64,000 bases of DNA, taken from positions 62,001-126,000 of the forward strand of contig URLG01000001.1 of NCBI GenBank assembly GCA_900548535.1. The letters are read 5' to 3'. This stretch comes from Candidatus Segatella intestinihominis (GTDB lineage: Bacteria; Bacteroidota; Bacteroidia; Bacteroidales; Bacteroidaceae). A program made the position numbers and the translations under genes. Within the stretch, counting starts at the first letter, position 1. Every line of letters starts with the position of its first letter. Positions 39,792 to 49,600 of the stretch are shown here, one piece after another. The notes beneath the pieces are model-generated. The model was not told the origin of the DNA. It made no database searches and was given only the letters and a program-made list of their open reading frames with translations.

Positions 39792-39854
39792 ACTTTGAAC
39801 TTTGAACTTTGAGCTTTGAACTTTGAACTTTGAGCTTTGAACTTTGAGCTTTGA
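39792..39854. repeat. Nine-unit heptamer repeat array (ACTTTGA/GCTTTGA)
   Basis: Nine 7-bp units in perfect register: ACTTTGA x3, GCTTTGA, ACTTTGA x2, GCTTTGA, ACTTTGA, GCTTTGA. They fill the gap between the two chromate transporter genes, one base before the downstream start codon on the minus strand. The same unit is present at 16061-16095. Confidence 0.93.
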
Positions 39855-39863
39855 ATTTTATGA

Positions 39864-40397
39864 TTAGCTTTGCTTCTTGTATTTTCCATAGAGCCAGCCC
39901 AGTATGCCGGCGGCAATGATGATGTAGATAGGTGAGACACCTAGGAGGGCTATCAGCGCACAACATACGAATGGATTCCAGATGTTGTAGCGATTGATGT
40001 TGGCTGTCTTTGCCATCTTGAAGCAAGGTGCGGCGATGAGAGCCACCACGGCAGGACGCACGCCCTTGAAGAACTTAGCCACCCAGTAATTGTCCTTGAA
40101 GTGCTGGAAGAACATGGCGATAATCAAGATGGTGATGATAGAGGGGAGGGCGATGCCCAGCGCACCCACGATGCCGCCCCATACACCCTTGAGCTTATAG
40201 CCGATGTGGCTAGCCATATCGATGGCAAAGATGCCCGGGGTGGTCTGTGCCACCACCATGATGTCCATGAATTCCTGCTTGTCCATCCACTGGTTCTTGT
40301 CCACAAACTCCTGCTCCATAATAGGTATCATGGCGTAGCCTCCACCCAAGGTGAAAGCTCCAATCTTATTACATGTAAGGAAAAACTTTAATAACAT
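39864..40397 (-). CDS. Chromate transporter-type protein, half-size (first of pair)
   Basis: A 177-residue single-domain CHR family membrane protein with about five or six helices. The family signatures are FLTCNKIGAFTLGGGYAMIP at the N-terminus and AQTTPGIFAIDMASHIGY after the first helix pair. It precedes the second half-size CHR gene by 73 nt, which contain the heptamer array. A TAATTTTG -7 element on the minus strand (complement of 40446-40453) probably drives both genes. Confidence 0.88.
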   Translation of the reverse strand: MLLKFFLTCNKIGAFTLGGGYAMIPIMEQEFVDKNQWMDKQEFMDIMVVAQTTPGIFAIDMASHIGYKLKGVWGGIVGALGIALPSIITILIIAMFFQHFKDNYWVAKFFKGVRPAVVALIAAPCFKMAKTANINRYNIWNPFVCCALIALLGVSPIYIIIAAGILGWLYGKYKKQS

Positions 40398-40527
40398 TTC
40401 TCTATTATTGTCTCTATTTTTCTTTTTTTTGAATTAATTCGGCTGCAAAATTACACATAATTTGTTAAATAAAATAGCTTTTAGGGTGAAAATCTTTAAA
40501 AAGCACGTATTTTTTAGATAAAATATG

Positions 40528-40535
40528 TACCTTTG
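40528..40535 (+). promoter_or_regulatory. -7 element TACCTTTG for the nucleoside symporter gene
   Basis: It lies 36 nt before the ATG at 40572. A matching TTTG at the usual distance is not seen. It is divergent from the chromate transporter -7 element. Confidence 0.6.
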
Positions 40536-40571
40536 CAATCATATTTGCAAATGAATAAAAGATATTAAACT

Positions 40572-41864
40572 ATGAATCTGAAAGTACGCTTAGCGATCAT
40601 GAACTTCCTCGAATTTGCAGTTTGGGGAGCTTACCTTACATCTATGGGAAACTTTCTCGGTAAGGCTGGGATGGGTAATGAAATCTCATGGTTTTATACG
40701 ATACAGGGTATCGTCTCTATTTTCATGCCTACCTTGATGGGCATTGTGGCGGATAAGTATGTGCAGCCACAGCGACTCCTGGGCTATTGCCATCTCTTGG
40801 CGGGTCTGGGCATGATAGGCTTGTTTGCCATGGGACAGGCGAGTGCCACTCCTAATGAGGCGCTCTTCATCACCATCTATACCTTTAGCGTAGCTTTCTA
40901 TATGCCTACTTTGGCGCTGTCCAATACCTCTGCCTTCACCATTCTGAAGAGCAATGGGCTGGATACGGTCAAGGATTTCCCACCTATCCGTGTGTTTGGT
41001 ACCGTGGGCTTCATCCTCACCATGTGGATAGTCAACTGTGCTACTTGGGACAATGGCTCCTTCTCATTCCTCTTGAGCGAGAATGCCAATAAGTTCCAGT
41101 ACACGCACTTCCAGTTCCTCGTATCTGGTGTGCTGAGCATCGTGCTCTTCCTCTACTGTTTCACTCTGCCACAGTGTCCTGTGGTCAAGAAGGAAACGAA
41201 GAGCTGGGTGGAGACTTGGGGCTTCGATTCGTTCAAGCTCTTCAAGACCAAGGAGATGGCTATGTTCTTCATCTTCTCTGGCTTGCTGGGCATGAGCTTG
41301 CAGGTAACCAATGGCTACGCCACTCCGTTTATCACCAGCTTCAAGGGCGACCCTTCGATGATAGATACCTTCGCTGCCAATAATGCCACGCTCTTGGTAT
41401 CCATCTCTCAGGTGGCTGAGGCACTCTGCATCCTCCTGATACCATTCTTCCTCAAGCGATATGGCATCAAGGTGGTGATGCTCATAGCCATGTTTGCGTG
41501 GGTATTGCGCTTCGGATTCTTCGGACTGGGCAATCCTGCCTTCCCTGGAGTGAGCCTCTTCGTGCTCTCTTGCATCGTGTATGGCGTGGCGTTCGACTTC
41601 TTCAATGTGTCGGGCGGCTTGTTTGTAGACCAGAAGTGTGACGAGAAGATCAGAGCTTCGGCTCAGGGACTCTTCATGTTGATGACCAATGGACTGGGTG
41701 CCTCTATTGGTACGATTCTTGCTGGACAGGTCATCAACCATTACTGCCACTGGGAGAATGGTTATCTGATGGGCGACTGGCAGACCTGCTGGTTTATCTT
41801 CGCAGGTTATGCCCTCTTGGTAGGTGTGGCATTTGCCTTCTTGTTTCGCCCCAAGAAAAGTTAA
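40572..41864 (+). CDS. Nucleoside:proton symporter (NupG-like MFS)
   Basis: A 430-residue, 12-helix transporter of the nucleoside:H+ symporter branch of the MFS. The N-terminus MNLKVRLAIMNFLEFAVWGA and the motif GIVADKYVQPQRLLG match NupG/XapB relatives, as does the SNTSAFTIL segment in the fourth or fifth helix. It would take up purine or pyrimidine nucleosides. It is followed after 27 nt by the bifunctional nuclease gene; the short spacing suggests co-transcription. Confidence 0.87.
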   Translation: MNLKVRLAIMNFLEFAVWGAYLTSMGNFLGKAGMGNEISWFYTIQGIVSIFMPTLMGIVADKYVQPQRLLGYCHLLAGLGMIGLFAMGQASATPNEALFITIYTFSVAFYMPTLALSNTSAFTILKSNGLDTVKDFPPIRVFGTVGFILTMWIVNCATWDNGSFSFLLSENANKFQYTHFQFLVSGVLSIVLFLYCFTLPQCPVVKKETKSWVETWGFDSFKLFKTKEMAMFFIFSGLLGMSLQVTNGYATPFITSFKGDPSMIDTFAANNATLLVSISQVAEALCILLIPFFLKRYGIKVVMLIAMFAWVLRFGFFGLGNPAFPGVSLFVLSCIVYGVAFDFFNVSGGLFVDQKCDEKIRASAQGLFMLMTNGLGASIGTILAGQVINHYCHWENGYLMGDWQTCWFIFAGYALLVGVAFAFLFRPKKS

Positions 41865-41891
41865 TAACTTAAGAAAAGAAAGGAAAAGGAT

Positions 41892-42437
41892 ATGTATAAT
41901 TTGAAATATCAGGGTGTATTCGATATTCCAGAGGGTGATGGCTCATGCGTCATCACGCTCACGGATATGAATGAGCAGCGTTCGTTTGCCGTTTTGGCAG
42001 AACGCCCTGTGGCAATGGAATTGAAGAACCATGGCAATCAGTTGGTTGATACCAGCCATCAGCTGGTAGATGTGTTGTGCCGCTTGATAGGCGAGCGATG
42101 GGAAGACTATTTCGTTCGTTTGGAGGGTATGCGCGACAGAGGTTTTAAGGCCATGCTCTGCAATAGCGCGGATGGTTCGGAGATGCCTATCCGTCCCGAT
42201 GAGGCAGTGCTCCTGTCACGCATCGCCAATATAGATATCTGTGCATCGCTCGAGACATTCCAGAAGTACTCCATGCCATTCGATAGAAATGTGGCTACGG
42301 TGGCTCTGCCTATCCTCGCTTTGCCAGACTCTCTGCTGGAGAAGGCTCTGGAGAAGGCGGTAAACGAGGAGAACTATGAGTCGGCTTCATTTATCCGTGA
42401 CGAAATCAATCGTCGCAAAAAAGCTGCGACCCGATGA
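41892..42437 (+). CDS. Bifunctional nuclease (BFN/DUF151) protein with UVR motif
   Basis: A 181-residue cytosolic protein. The first 130 residues form the BFN/DUF151 domain (SFAVLAERPVAMELKNHG, then RPDEAVLLSRIANIDICAS), reported in other organisms to have nuclease activity. The C-terminal 35 residues are a UvrB/UvrC-type motif, LEKALEKAVNEENYESASFI followed by RDEINRRK, which usually mediates protein interaction. The last codons overlap the rsmE start by 4 nt (ATGA), so translation is coupled. Confidence 0.87.
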   Translation: MYNLKYQGVFDIPEGDGSCVITLTDMNEQRSFAVLAERPVAMELKNHGNQLVDTSHQLVDVLCRLIGERWEDYFVRLEGMRDRGFKAMLCNSADGSEMPIRPDEAVLLSRIANIDICASLETFQKYSMPFDRNVATVALPILALPDSLLEKALEKAVNEENYESASFIRDEINRRKKAATR

Positions 42438-43171
42438 AAGAAGTAAGATACTTTTACGTGCCCAATGCGGCGCAAGAGACTGAGTTGCCTCAGGAAGAGG
42501 CTACCCATGCCCTGCGTGTGCTCAGACTGAAGGCTGGCGATGAAATCTTCCTCATGGATGGTGATGGAGCATTTTATCGTGCCCAGGTGTCATTGGCTAC
42601 CAACAAGCGTTGCATCTACGAGATCCTAGAGTCCATGCCCCAACAGCGTGCTTGGCAGGGACATATCCACTTGGCTATTGCTCCTACCAAGATGATGGAC
42701 CGCATCGAATGGATGACGGAGAAGGCTACGGAGATAGGATTTGATGAGATCTCTTTCCTCAACTGCAAGTTCTCGGAGAGAAAGAACCTGCGTGCCGACC
42801 GTATCGAGAAGATAGTCATCTCTGCCGTGAAGCAGAGCCATAAGGCGTGGAAGCCAGTGGTGAATGATATGCAGAGCTTCAAGGACTTTATTACCACTCC
42901 TCGTCCAGGGCGCAAGTTTATCTGCCACTGCTATGAGGAGGTGGAGAAGAAGGACTTTTTCTCAGAGTTGCAAAAGCCTTGGACGGCTGAACAGCCTGAG
43001 GATGCTGACATTACCGTACTGGTAGGTCCAGAGGGCGACTTCAGTATCGATGAGGTGCGCCTTGCCTTGGAAAATGGTTATGAGAGCGTATCTCTGGGTA
43101 CAAGCCGACTGCGCACGGAGACCGCGGGCTTGGTAGCCGTTCACATGGCGTATCTGAACAGAAGGTTGTGA
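42434..43171 (+). CDS. rsmE: 16S rRNA (uracil-1498-N3)-methyltransferase
   Basis: RsmE methylates U1498 in the decoding region of 16S rRNA. The 245 residues have an N-terminal PUA-like domain (THALRVLRLKAGDEIFLMDG) and a C-terminal SPOUT knot domain with TKMMDRIEWMTEKATEIGFD, LVGPEGDFSIDEV and SLGTSRLRTETAGLVAVH, the SAM-binding trefoil. Length is normal. It overlaps the upstream BFN gene by 4 nt. Confidence 0.95.
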   Translation: MKEVRYFYVPNAAQETELPQEEATHALRVLRLKAGDEIFLMDGDGAFYRAQVSLATNKRCIYEILESMPQQRAWQGHIHLAIAPTKMMDRIEWMTEKATEIGFDEISFLNCKFSERKNLRADRIEKIVISAVKQSHKAWKPVVNDMQSFKDFITTPRPGRKFICHCYEEVEKKDFFSELQKPWTAEQPEDADITVLVGPEGDFSIDEVRLALENGYESVSLGTSRLRTETAGLVAVHMAYLNRRL

Positions 43172-43202
43172 TAAGTTTGGAAGATTACATATTTATATAG
43201 TG

Positions 43203-44594
43203 ATGAAACGATTATATAAAAGTTTGATGGTTTGGTGCTTGGCAGCCACCATGGCAATGCTGAGCGCCTGTTCGGGCAGTGATTATCTCAATGCTATCCC
43301 TAAGAAGAGTACAGCCCTCATCTCTGTAGACATGCAGCAGATGGCTGATCAAGACCATATGGCAGACAAGACGGGCATGCTCCAGTCTTTGCTTCATGTA
43401 GAGGATGCATCGCAGTGTGGCATCGACTTGGCTGCTAAGATGTATCTCTTTGAGAGTGCCGATGGCAATCTTGGACTTTGTGCCAAGGTGAAGAGCGAGA
43501 GCGACGTGAGCGATTGGCTTGCCGCCCTCAGCAAGCAGCATCTCTGCACCCCTGTGAAGGAACGCAAGGGCTTTTCCTTCTCCGTACTAAAAGACTCTTG
43601 GCTCGTAGGTTTCTCTGACGAGGCTCTCCTTATCATGGGACCTGTGGTAGCCGATGCACAGGCTCAGCTCCAGCAACAGATGGTGAAATATCTGAAGGCT
43701 GATGAGGAGGATGGCATCACAGCCTCTCCGATGTATGAGCGCTTGCAGACATTGGAGTCGCCTATGGCTATGGTGGCTCAGGCTCAGGCTTTGCCAGAGA
43801 AGTTTGTGGCTCCTTTCACCCTCGGTGCGCCTAAGGACACCGACCCATCTCAGGTGGTTGTCGCAGCCGACATGGAGGTGAAGAATGGCATTCTTCAGAT
43901 CAAGGGCGAGACATTCTCATTCAATAACACCATCGATGCTGCCCTGAAGAAGTCGGCTCAGACCTATCGTCCCATCAAGGGCACTTACGTGAAGTCTATG
44001 CCTGCCGATGCCTTGGCGGGTATCTTCATGAACGTGAAGGGCGAGCGGTTCTTGCCGATGATGCAGAGCAATCGCAGTTTGCAGACGCTGCTGATGGGCA
44101 TCAACCAGGCAGTGGACATGGACAATATCATCCGCAGTGTGGATGGCGATATGAGTATCGTGATGCCAGCACTGAGCGGCGACAATATGAAGATGCAGAT
44201 GGCTGCCAAGTTGGCTCACAGTAAGTGGCTGGGTGATGTGGACTATTGGAAAAAGTCATGCCCTGCTGGTGCCAAGATAGCCAACTGGGGCAAGAACTCT
44301 TACTTCTATACCGATGGCAAGACTTCCTTCTACTTCGGTGTAACCGACGACAAGCAGTTCTTCAGTGGCAGCGATGAACTCTCTGCCCAGTATGCCATCC
44401 AGCCAAGCAATCATCCGGTAGATGCCAAGGTGCAGCAGCTCGTAGTGGGACAGAAGTTGGCGATGGTCATCAATCTGTCTAAGAGCGAGGCGAGCGACCA
44501 GAAGGATGGCAAGGGAGACGCTATCTCTACCATCACCGGCTTGCTCACCCCGATATTCGGCAATCTGAATTCTATCGTCTATACATTGAAATAA
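43203..44594 (+). CDS. DUF4836 family lipoprotein
   Basis: A 463-residue lipoprotein. The signal peptide ends in the lipobox LSAC with C23 as the lipid-bearing residue. The remainder matches the DUF4836 family, starting DYLNAIPKKSTALISVDMQQM and rich in beta/alpha repeats; function is unknown. The ATG at 43203 is chosen over a GTG at 43200, which would only add one residue. It is followed after 41 nt by an ABC ATPase and a permease, and the three may form an envelope system. Confidence 0.85.
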   Translation: MKRLYKSLMVWCLAATMAMLSACSGSDYLNAIPKKSTALISVDMQQMADQDHMADKTGMLQSLLHVEDASQCGIDLAAKMYLFESADGNLGLCAKVKSESDVSDWLAALSKQHLCTPVKERKGFSFSVLKDSWLVGFSDEALLIMGPVVADAQAQLQQQMVKYLKADEEDGITASPMYERLQTLESPMAMVAQAQALPEKFVAPFTLGAPKDTDPSQVVVAADMEVKNGILQIKGETFSFNNTIDAALKKSAQTYRPIKGTYVKSMPADALAGIFMNVKGERFLPMMQSNRSLQTLLMGINQAVDMDNIIRSVDGDMSIVMPALSGDNMKMQMAAKLAHSKWLGDVDYWKKSCPAGAKIANWGKNSYFYTDGKTSFYFGVTDDKQFFSGSDELSAQYAIQPSNHPVDAKVQQLVVGQKLAMVINLSKSEASDQKDGKGDAISTITGLLTPIFGNLNSIVYTLK

Positions 44595-44635
44595 AGTAAA
44601 TATTAATCATACAACATTATAATATCTATAATAAG

Positions 44636-45280
44636 GTGGAAAAGATTCAGCTTCATTCCGTTCTCCCACAGGTCTTTGCCCAGCGCGATGACCTGAACTC
44701 GGAGATTTGGAAGCAGGATGTTACCTTCGAGAAGGGACATCTCTATCTCATCGAGGCAGAGAGTGGTAGCGGAAAGAGTACTTTCTGCAGCTATGTGCTC
44801 GGCTATCGTCACGACTACAGCGGAAGCGTGATGTTTGACAATGATGTAACCGCCAACTATAAGGTAAAGGATTGGGTGGAGATGCGCAAGCGCCACATCA
44901 GTCATCTCTTTCAGGAACTTCGCCTCTTTCCAGAGCTTACGGCGATGGAGAATGTGGAGATCAAGAACAAGATTACGGGCTTCAAGAGCCGTGAGCAGAT
45001 ACTCCAGTGGTTTGACATGCTATGCATTGCCGACAAGGTGGATGCCAAGATAGGAAGAATGTCGTTCGGACAGCAGCAGCGTGTGGCTATGATGCGTGCG
45101 CTCTGTCAGCCTTTCGACTTCATCCTCGCCGATGAGCCTATCAGTCACCTTGATGACAACAACTCTCGCATCATGGCAGACATCATGATGACCGAGGCGA
45201 AGGAGCAGGGGGCAGGTGTCATCGTGACCAGTATCGGCAAGCACATGGACCTGCCATACGAACATGTATTTAAGTTATAA
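44636..45280 (+). CDS. ABC transporter ATP-binding protein with altered motifs
   Basis: A 214-residue ATPase. Walker A is AESGSGKST at residues 41-49, the Q-loop glutamine is in HLFQELRLF and Walker B is DFILADEP at 161-168, followed by the D-loop SHLDD. The signature is SFGQQQR in place of LSGGQQQR. The segment where the switch histidine is expected reads VIVTSIGKHMD, with Ser instead of His. These changes suggest weak or regulated ATPase activity. The size and operon with a four-helix FtsX-type permease fit the MacB/LolD/FtsE group. The start is GTG at 44636 with only a weak ribosome-binding site. Confidence 0.85.
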   Translation: MEKIQLHSVLPQVFAQRDDLNSEIWKQDVTFEKGHLYLIEAESGSGKSTFCSYVLGYRHDYSGSVMFDNDVTANYKVKDWVEMRKRHISHLFQELRLFPELTAMENVEIKNKITGFKSREQILQWFDMLCIADKVDAKIGRMSFGQQQRVAMMRALCQPFDFILADEPISHLDDNNSRIMADIMMTEAKEQGAGVIVTSIGKHMDLPYEHVFKL

Positions 45281-45285
45281 TAAAA

Positions 45286-46485
45286 ATGAATTTAGTTTGG
45301 AAATTACTTCGACAGCATATTAGCATACCACAGTTTGCGGGCTTTGCCTTTGCCAATCTCTTTGGTATGCTCATCGTTCTCTTTGGCTTTCAGTTCTATC
45401 AGGATGTGCTGCCTGTCTTCACGCAGCAAGACAGTTTTATGAAAGCCGACTATCTCATCATGAGCAAGAAGATAGGCATGGGCAATACCATCAGCGGGCG
45501 CTCCAATACCTTCTCGGGCGCAGAGATAGACGATGTGACCGACCAGAAGTTTGTGAAGAAAGTGGGCAAGTTTACCTCTACCGAATACAAGGTGGATGCC
45601 CAGATGGGAGTGAATGGCGTGAATGTCTTGAACAGCGAGCTCTTCTTTGAGAGTGTGCCAGATGGCTTTGTGGATGTGCCGCTCAAGGACTGGAAGTATG
45701 AGCCAGGAGCCAAGGAGGTGCCTATCATCCTCCCGCGTACCTATATTAATATGTATAACTTCGGTTTTGCCCAGAGCCATTCGCTGCCTAAGATTAGCGA
45801 TGGACTGATGGGAATGATTGATTTCAATATCTTCATCCAGGCTGGCGGCAAGAAGGAGCAGTTTAAGGGCAAGGTCATCGGATTCTCCTCTCGTTTGAAC
45901 ACCATCCTCGTGCCACAAGCCTTCATGGACTGGAGCAACCAGGAGTTTGCGCCCAATGACCATAGCGACCCAACTCGCTTGATAGTAGAAGTGGGCAACC
46001 CTGCCGATGAGAACATCACCAAGTATCTGGACCAGAATGGCTATGAGGTGGAGACCGACAAGCTGGACGCCGAGAAGACCACTTACTTCCTGCGCATGAT
46101 GGTGTCCATGGTAATGATTATCGGTCTCGTCATCTCCATCTTGAGTTTCTACATCCTGATGCTCAGCATCTACCTCTTGGTACAGAAGAACTCAAGCAAG
46201 CTGGAGAACCTGCTCTTGATAGGTTATAGCCCTAACAATGTGGCGAAACCATACCAGGTGCTCACCATCTCGCTCAATGTAGTGGTGCTAGTCATCGCAT
46301 GGATCATCCTCTTCTTTGTAAGAGGCTATTACATGAACTTCATCGAGACGCTCTTCCCAGACATCGACGAGGGCACCATGCTCCCAGCCATCGCCCTAGG
46401 CCTGTGCCTGTTCTTGATAGTATCTATCCTGAACATCGTTGCCATCCGTCGCAAGGTGATGAACATCTGGAAGAGAAAAGAGTGA
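45286..46485 (+). CDS. FtsX-like ABC permease
   Basis: A 399-residue inner-membrane protein in the FtsX/MacB/LolC topology. There is one N-terminal helix (about 18-40), a periplasmic domain of about 220 residues, and three C-terminal helices, the first being MMVSMVMIIGLVISILSFY. It starts 5 nt after the ATPase gene, so they form one transporter, which would act mechanically on the envelope or move lipoproteins rather than import solutes. The substrate is unknown; the DUF4836 lipoprotein encoded upstream is a candidate partner (inference). Confidence 0.85.
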   Translation: MNLVWKLLRQHISIPQFAGFAFANLFGMLIVLFGFQFYQDVLPVFTQQDSFMKADYLIMSKKIGMGNTISGRSNTFSGAEIDDVTDQKFVKKVGKFTSTEYKVDAQMGVNGVNVLNSELFFESVPDGFVDVPLKDWKYEPGAKEVPIILPRTYINMYNFGFAQSHSLPKISDGLMGMIDFNIFIQAGGKKEQFKGKVIGFSSRLNTILVPQAFMDWSNQEFAPNDHSDPTRLIVEVGNPADENITKYLDQNGYEVETDKLDAEKTTYFLRMMVSMVMIIGLVISILSFYILMLSIYLLVQKNSSKLENLLLIGYSPNNVAKPYQVLTISLNVVVLVIAWIILFFVRGYYMNFIETLFPDIDEGTMLPAIALGLCLFLIVSILNIVAIRRKVMNIWKRKE

Positions 46486-46530
46486 AAAAATAACTGTAAG
46501 TAAAACATTCGATATACTTATAGATTAAAG

Positions 46531-46568
46531 AAAATCTGCGTTATTTGCTTAACGCAGATTTTTTTTGT
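46531..46568 (+). terminator. Terminator of the DUF4836/ABC operon
   Basis: A 13-bp perfect stem (46531-46543 with 46550-46562) followed by T to 46566. Confidence 0.9.
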
Positions 46569-46622
46569 ATGAAAAAGTATCTTTTTTCACTTATTTGTAA
46601 CACTTATATCGGATTTTTTTTT

Positions 46623-46630
46623 TAATTTTG
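46623..46630 (+). promoter_or_regulatory. -7 element TAATTTTG for the TonB receptor gene
   Basis: It lies 60 nt upstream of the ATG. A TTTG at 46594-46597 is 25 bp away, longer than the usual 19-21, so the -33 contact is doubtful. Confidence 0.55.
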
Positions 46631-46689
46631 CAGTCGAAACATTAGAAACGGGGATTTCCCCATATTATTAATTAATTTTCTTAAAAGGT

Positions 46690-49600
46690 ATGCAGAAAAG
46701 ATTGCATTTATTAGTGGCTTTGCTGGCCTTTGTGGTTTCGACAGCAATGGCTCAGATCACTACTTCTGGTATCAGTGGTAAGATTACAGCCGATGGCGAG
46801 GATGTCATTGGAGCTACTGTTACCGCTACTCACCAACCGTCTGGTACGGTATATCGTGCCGTATCCAATATCGATGGTCGATATATCATTCAGGGTATGC
46901 GCCCTGGTGGTCCTTACAAGGTGGTGGTATCTTACATTGGTTATCAGGACAAAACATTGAACAATGTGAGTCTTACTTTGGGTGAAAGCACCAATTTGGC
47001 TTTCTCTCTCAAGGAGGATGCACATCAATTGCAGGAGGTCGTTGTTTCGGGTAAGGCAGGTCTTGCTGCTTCCCGTACAGGTGCTGCTACCAGTATGAAC
47101 GCTGCACAGATCAATGATATGCCTAGTATCACCCACGGCATCGCTGATGTGGCTCGCTTGAACCCACAGCTCACCGTTACTCAGTCTGGTACCATGTCAT
47201 TTGCAGGTGCTAACAACCGCTACAACAACTTCATGATTGATGGTGCTGCCAACAATGACGTGTTTGGTCTTTCAGCCAGTGGTAATAATGGTGGTCAGGC
47301 TGGTACTCAGCCAGTGTCCATGGAGACTATCGAGCAGATTCAGGTGAGCGTGGCTCCATTTGATGTGCGCCAGAGCGGATTCACCGGTGGTGCCATCAAT
47401 GCCATTACCAAGAGTGGTACCAACCAGTTCCACGGTTCTGCATATTATTATGGTTACAACCAGGACCTCATCGGCTCTAAGTATCCTTACCTCGATGGTA
47501 CTGGCTATGCTCCTAAGTATCAGAAGCAGACAGAGTATAACATGGGTGTCACCCTCGGTGGACCAATCATCAAGAACAAGCTCTTCTTCTTCGCCAACTA
47601 CGAGCGTACCAACAAGGAATATCCTAATCTTTATGGTGTAGACTCCGGCAACTCTAAGGTGAATACCGATCAGGCTAAGGACATCCTGAACATGCTCCAG
47701 CAGATGGCTGAGAAGCAGGGTGTATCATTCAACGATTACTTTAGCAATCAGGATATTTATACCAAGAGCGATAAGGCTGGCTTGAAGCTTGACTGGAACA
47801 TCAACGAGTTTAATAAGTTTGCCATCCGTTGGAGCTTGGTAAAGGCAGAGCAGTTGAGCGGTGGCGGTAGCGCAAGCAGCTTGAATACTTATGCTTACAG
47901 CTATCCATTCAAGAGCAATACCAACTCATTCATCGCCGAGCTCCAGAGCCGTCTTTCTCCAGCTGTGAGCAATGAGGCTCGTGTCAGCTTCGTTCGTGTA
48001 CGAGACAAGCGTGACATCAAGGCCAACTTGCCTATGATCAGCATCACGGGTGTGGGTAATGGTTCTGTGAATCTCGGTACGGAGCGCAACTCTCAGGCCA
48101 ACTACCTGAACCAGGACATCTGGACATTCGAGGACAACTTGACTTGGCTCCATGGCAGTCATACCTTCCTCTTTGGTACTCACAATGAGGTGTATCATTT
48201 CAAGAACATGTTTATCTCTGATAAGTTTGGTTCTTATACCTTCAAGGGTTATGATGCGTTCAAGTCATACTATGATGACTATATGGCTGATAAGTTGGAT
48301 CCTTCCAAGGCTTACATGGACCAGTATCGTTATGCACAGGCTAATGTGGATGTTACTGGCGATCCTAACTGGGCTTCGGAGTTCTCTTCTGGTCAGTTTG
48401 GTTTCTATGCACAGGATAAGTGGGCTGCCACCAACAACTTCACTTTGACTTATGGTTTGCGTTTGGATGTGCCTGTGTTCTTCGATACTCCAGTGGAGAA
48501 CAAGGACTTCAACGAATTGTCTGAGAAGAAGGGTTGGGGCTTGAAGACCAATGACAAGCTCAAGTTCTCTCCAATGGTATCTCCACGAGTAGGTTTCCGT
48601 TGGGACATCAACAATGATCGCAAGTTCATCCTCCGTGGTGGTGCTGGTGTCTTCACAGGTCGCATCCCATTTGTTTGGGTAAGCAACAATTTCTCTGGTA
48701 CAGGTCTTCAGCTCTCATCTTATGATAGCAGCAACTCTACTACCAAGGGCTTGGAGTTGATCCTTGACCCTAACAAGCAGAATACAAATGCCGACAAGAT
48801 GAAGGTTACTGCTGGTAACCAGGATGTTGCCGTATGTAGCAAGAACTTTAAGTTTGCGCAGAATCTCCGCTTCAACCTTGGCTTTGACTTCGAGGCTTTG
48901 GGCATCAACTGGACAGCTGAGGCTATCTACTCTAAGACATTGAACGATATTCTCTATAAGAACCTCGCTCAGGAGCAGACTGGTGAGACTTTCTCCCAGA
49001 AGTATGGATATGAGTGGGACAACCGTCCTCTCTATAAGAGCGTAGTGAAGGGTACTCCTATCGCAGGCGTCTATGCCCTCGGCAATACATCCAAGGGTTA
49101 TACCGTCAACCTCTCTTTGAAGGCTGAGAAGCATTTCGACTTTGGTCTCGACTTGATGGCTAGCTACACTTGGACTCGCTCACGCAGTGCTGCCAATGGT
49201 GGTTCTTCTGTAGCCAAGAGTAACTGGACTTACCAGTATACTCATCGTGACTGCAACGACTTGGAGGTGGGCAATTCTGCTTACAATGTGCCTCATCGCA
49301 TCCAGGCTTCTGCTTTCTATCACATCCAGTATGGTCATCAGAAGAGCTGGCAGACCACTATCGGTTTGATCTACCAGGGTAAGAGCGGTGCTCCATATAC
49401 CTATTATTATTATGGTGACGTGAACGAGGATGGCTCTAAGGGCAATGACTTGTTCTATATTCCTACAGATGCACAGATAGACAAGATGCACTTCGAGGAG
49501 ACCAAGTATAACAAGAATACCTTCACCAACCGTATGTTTGGCGACAATCATGGTGACAAGCTTACCGAGGATATGCAGCGTGAGATGCTGAAGAAGTGGA

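Noticed and set aside
39791..39940. N-terminal extension of the second chromate transporter protein with SSKFKAQ repeats
   Set aside because: The repeats come from the 7-bp DNA array, and the extension overlaps the upstream CHR gene. The CHR domain starts at the ATG at 39790.
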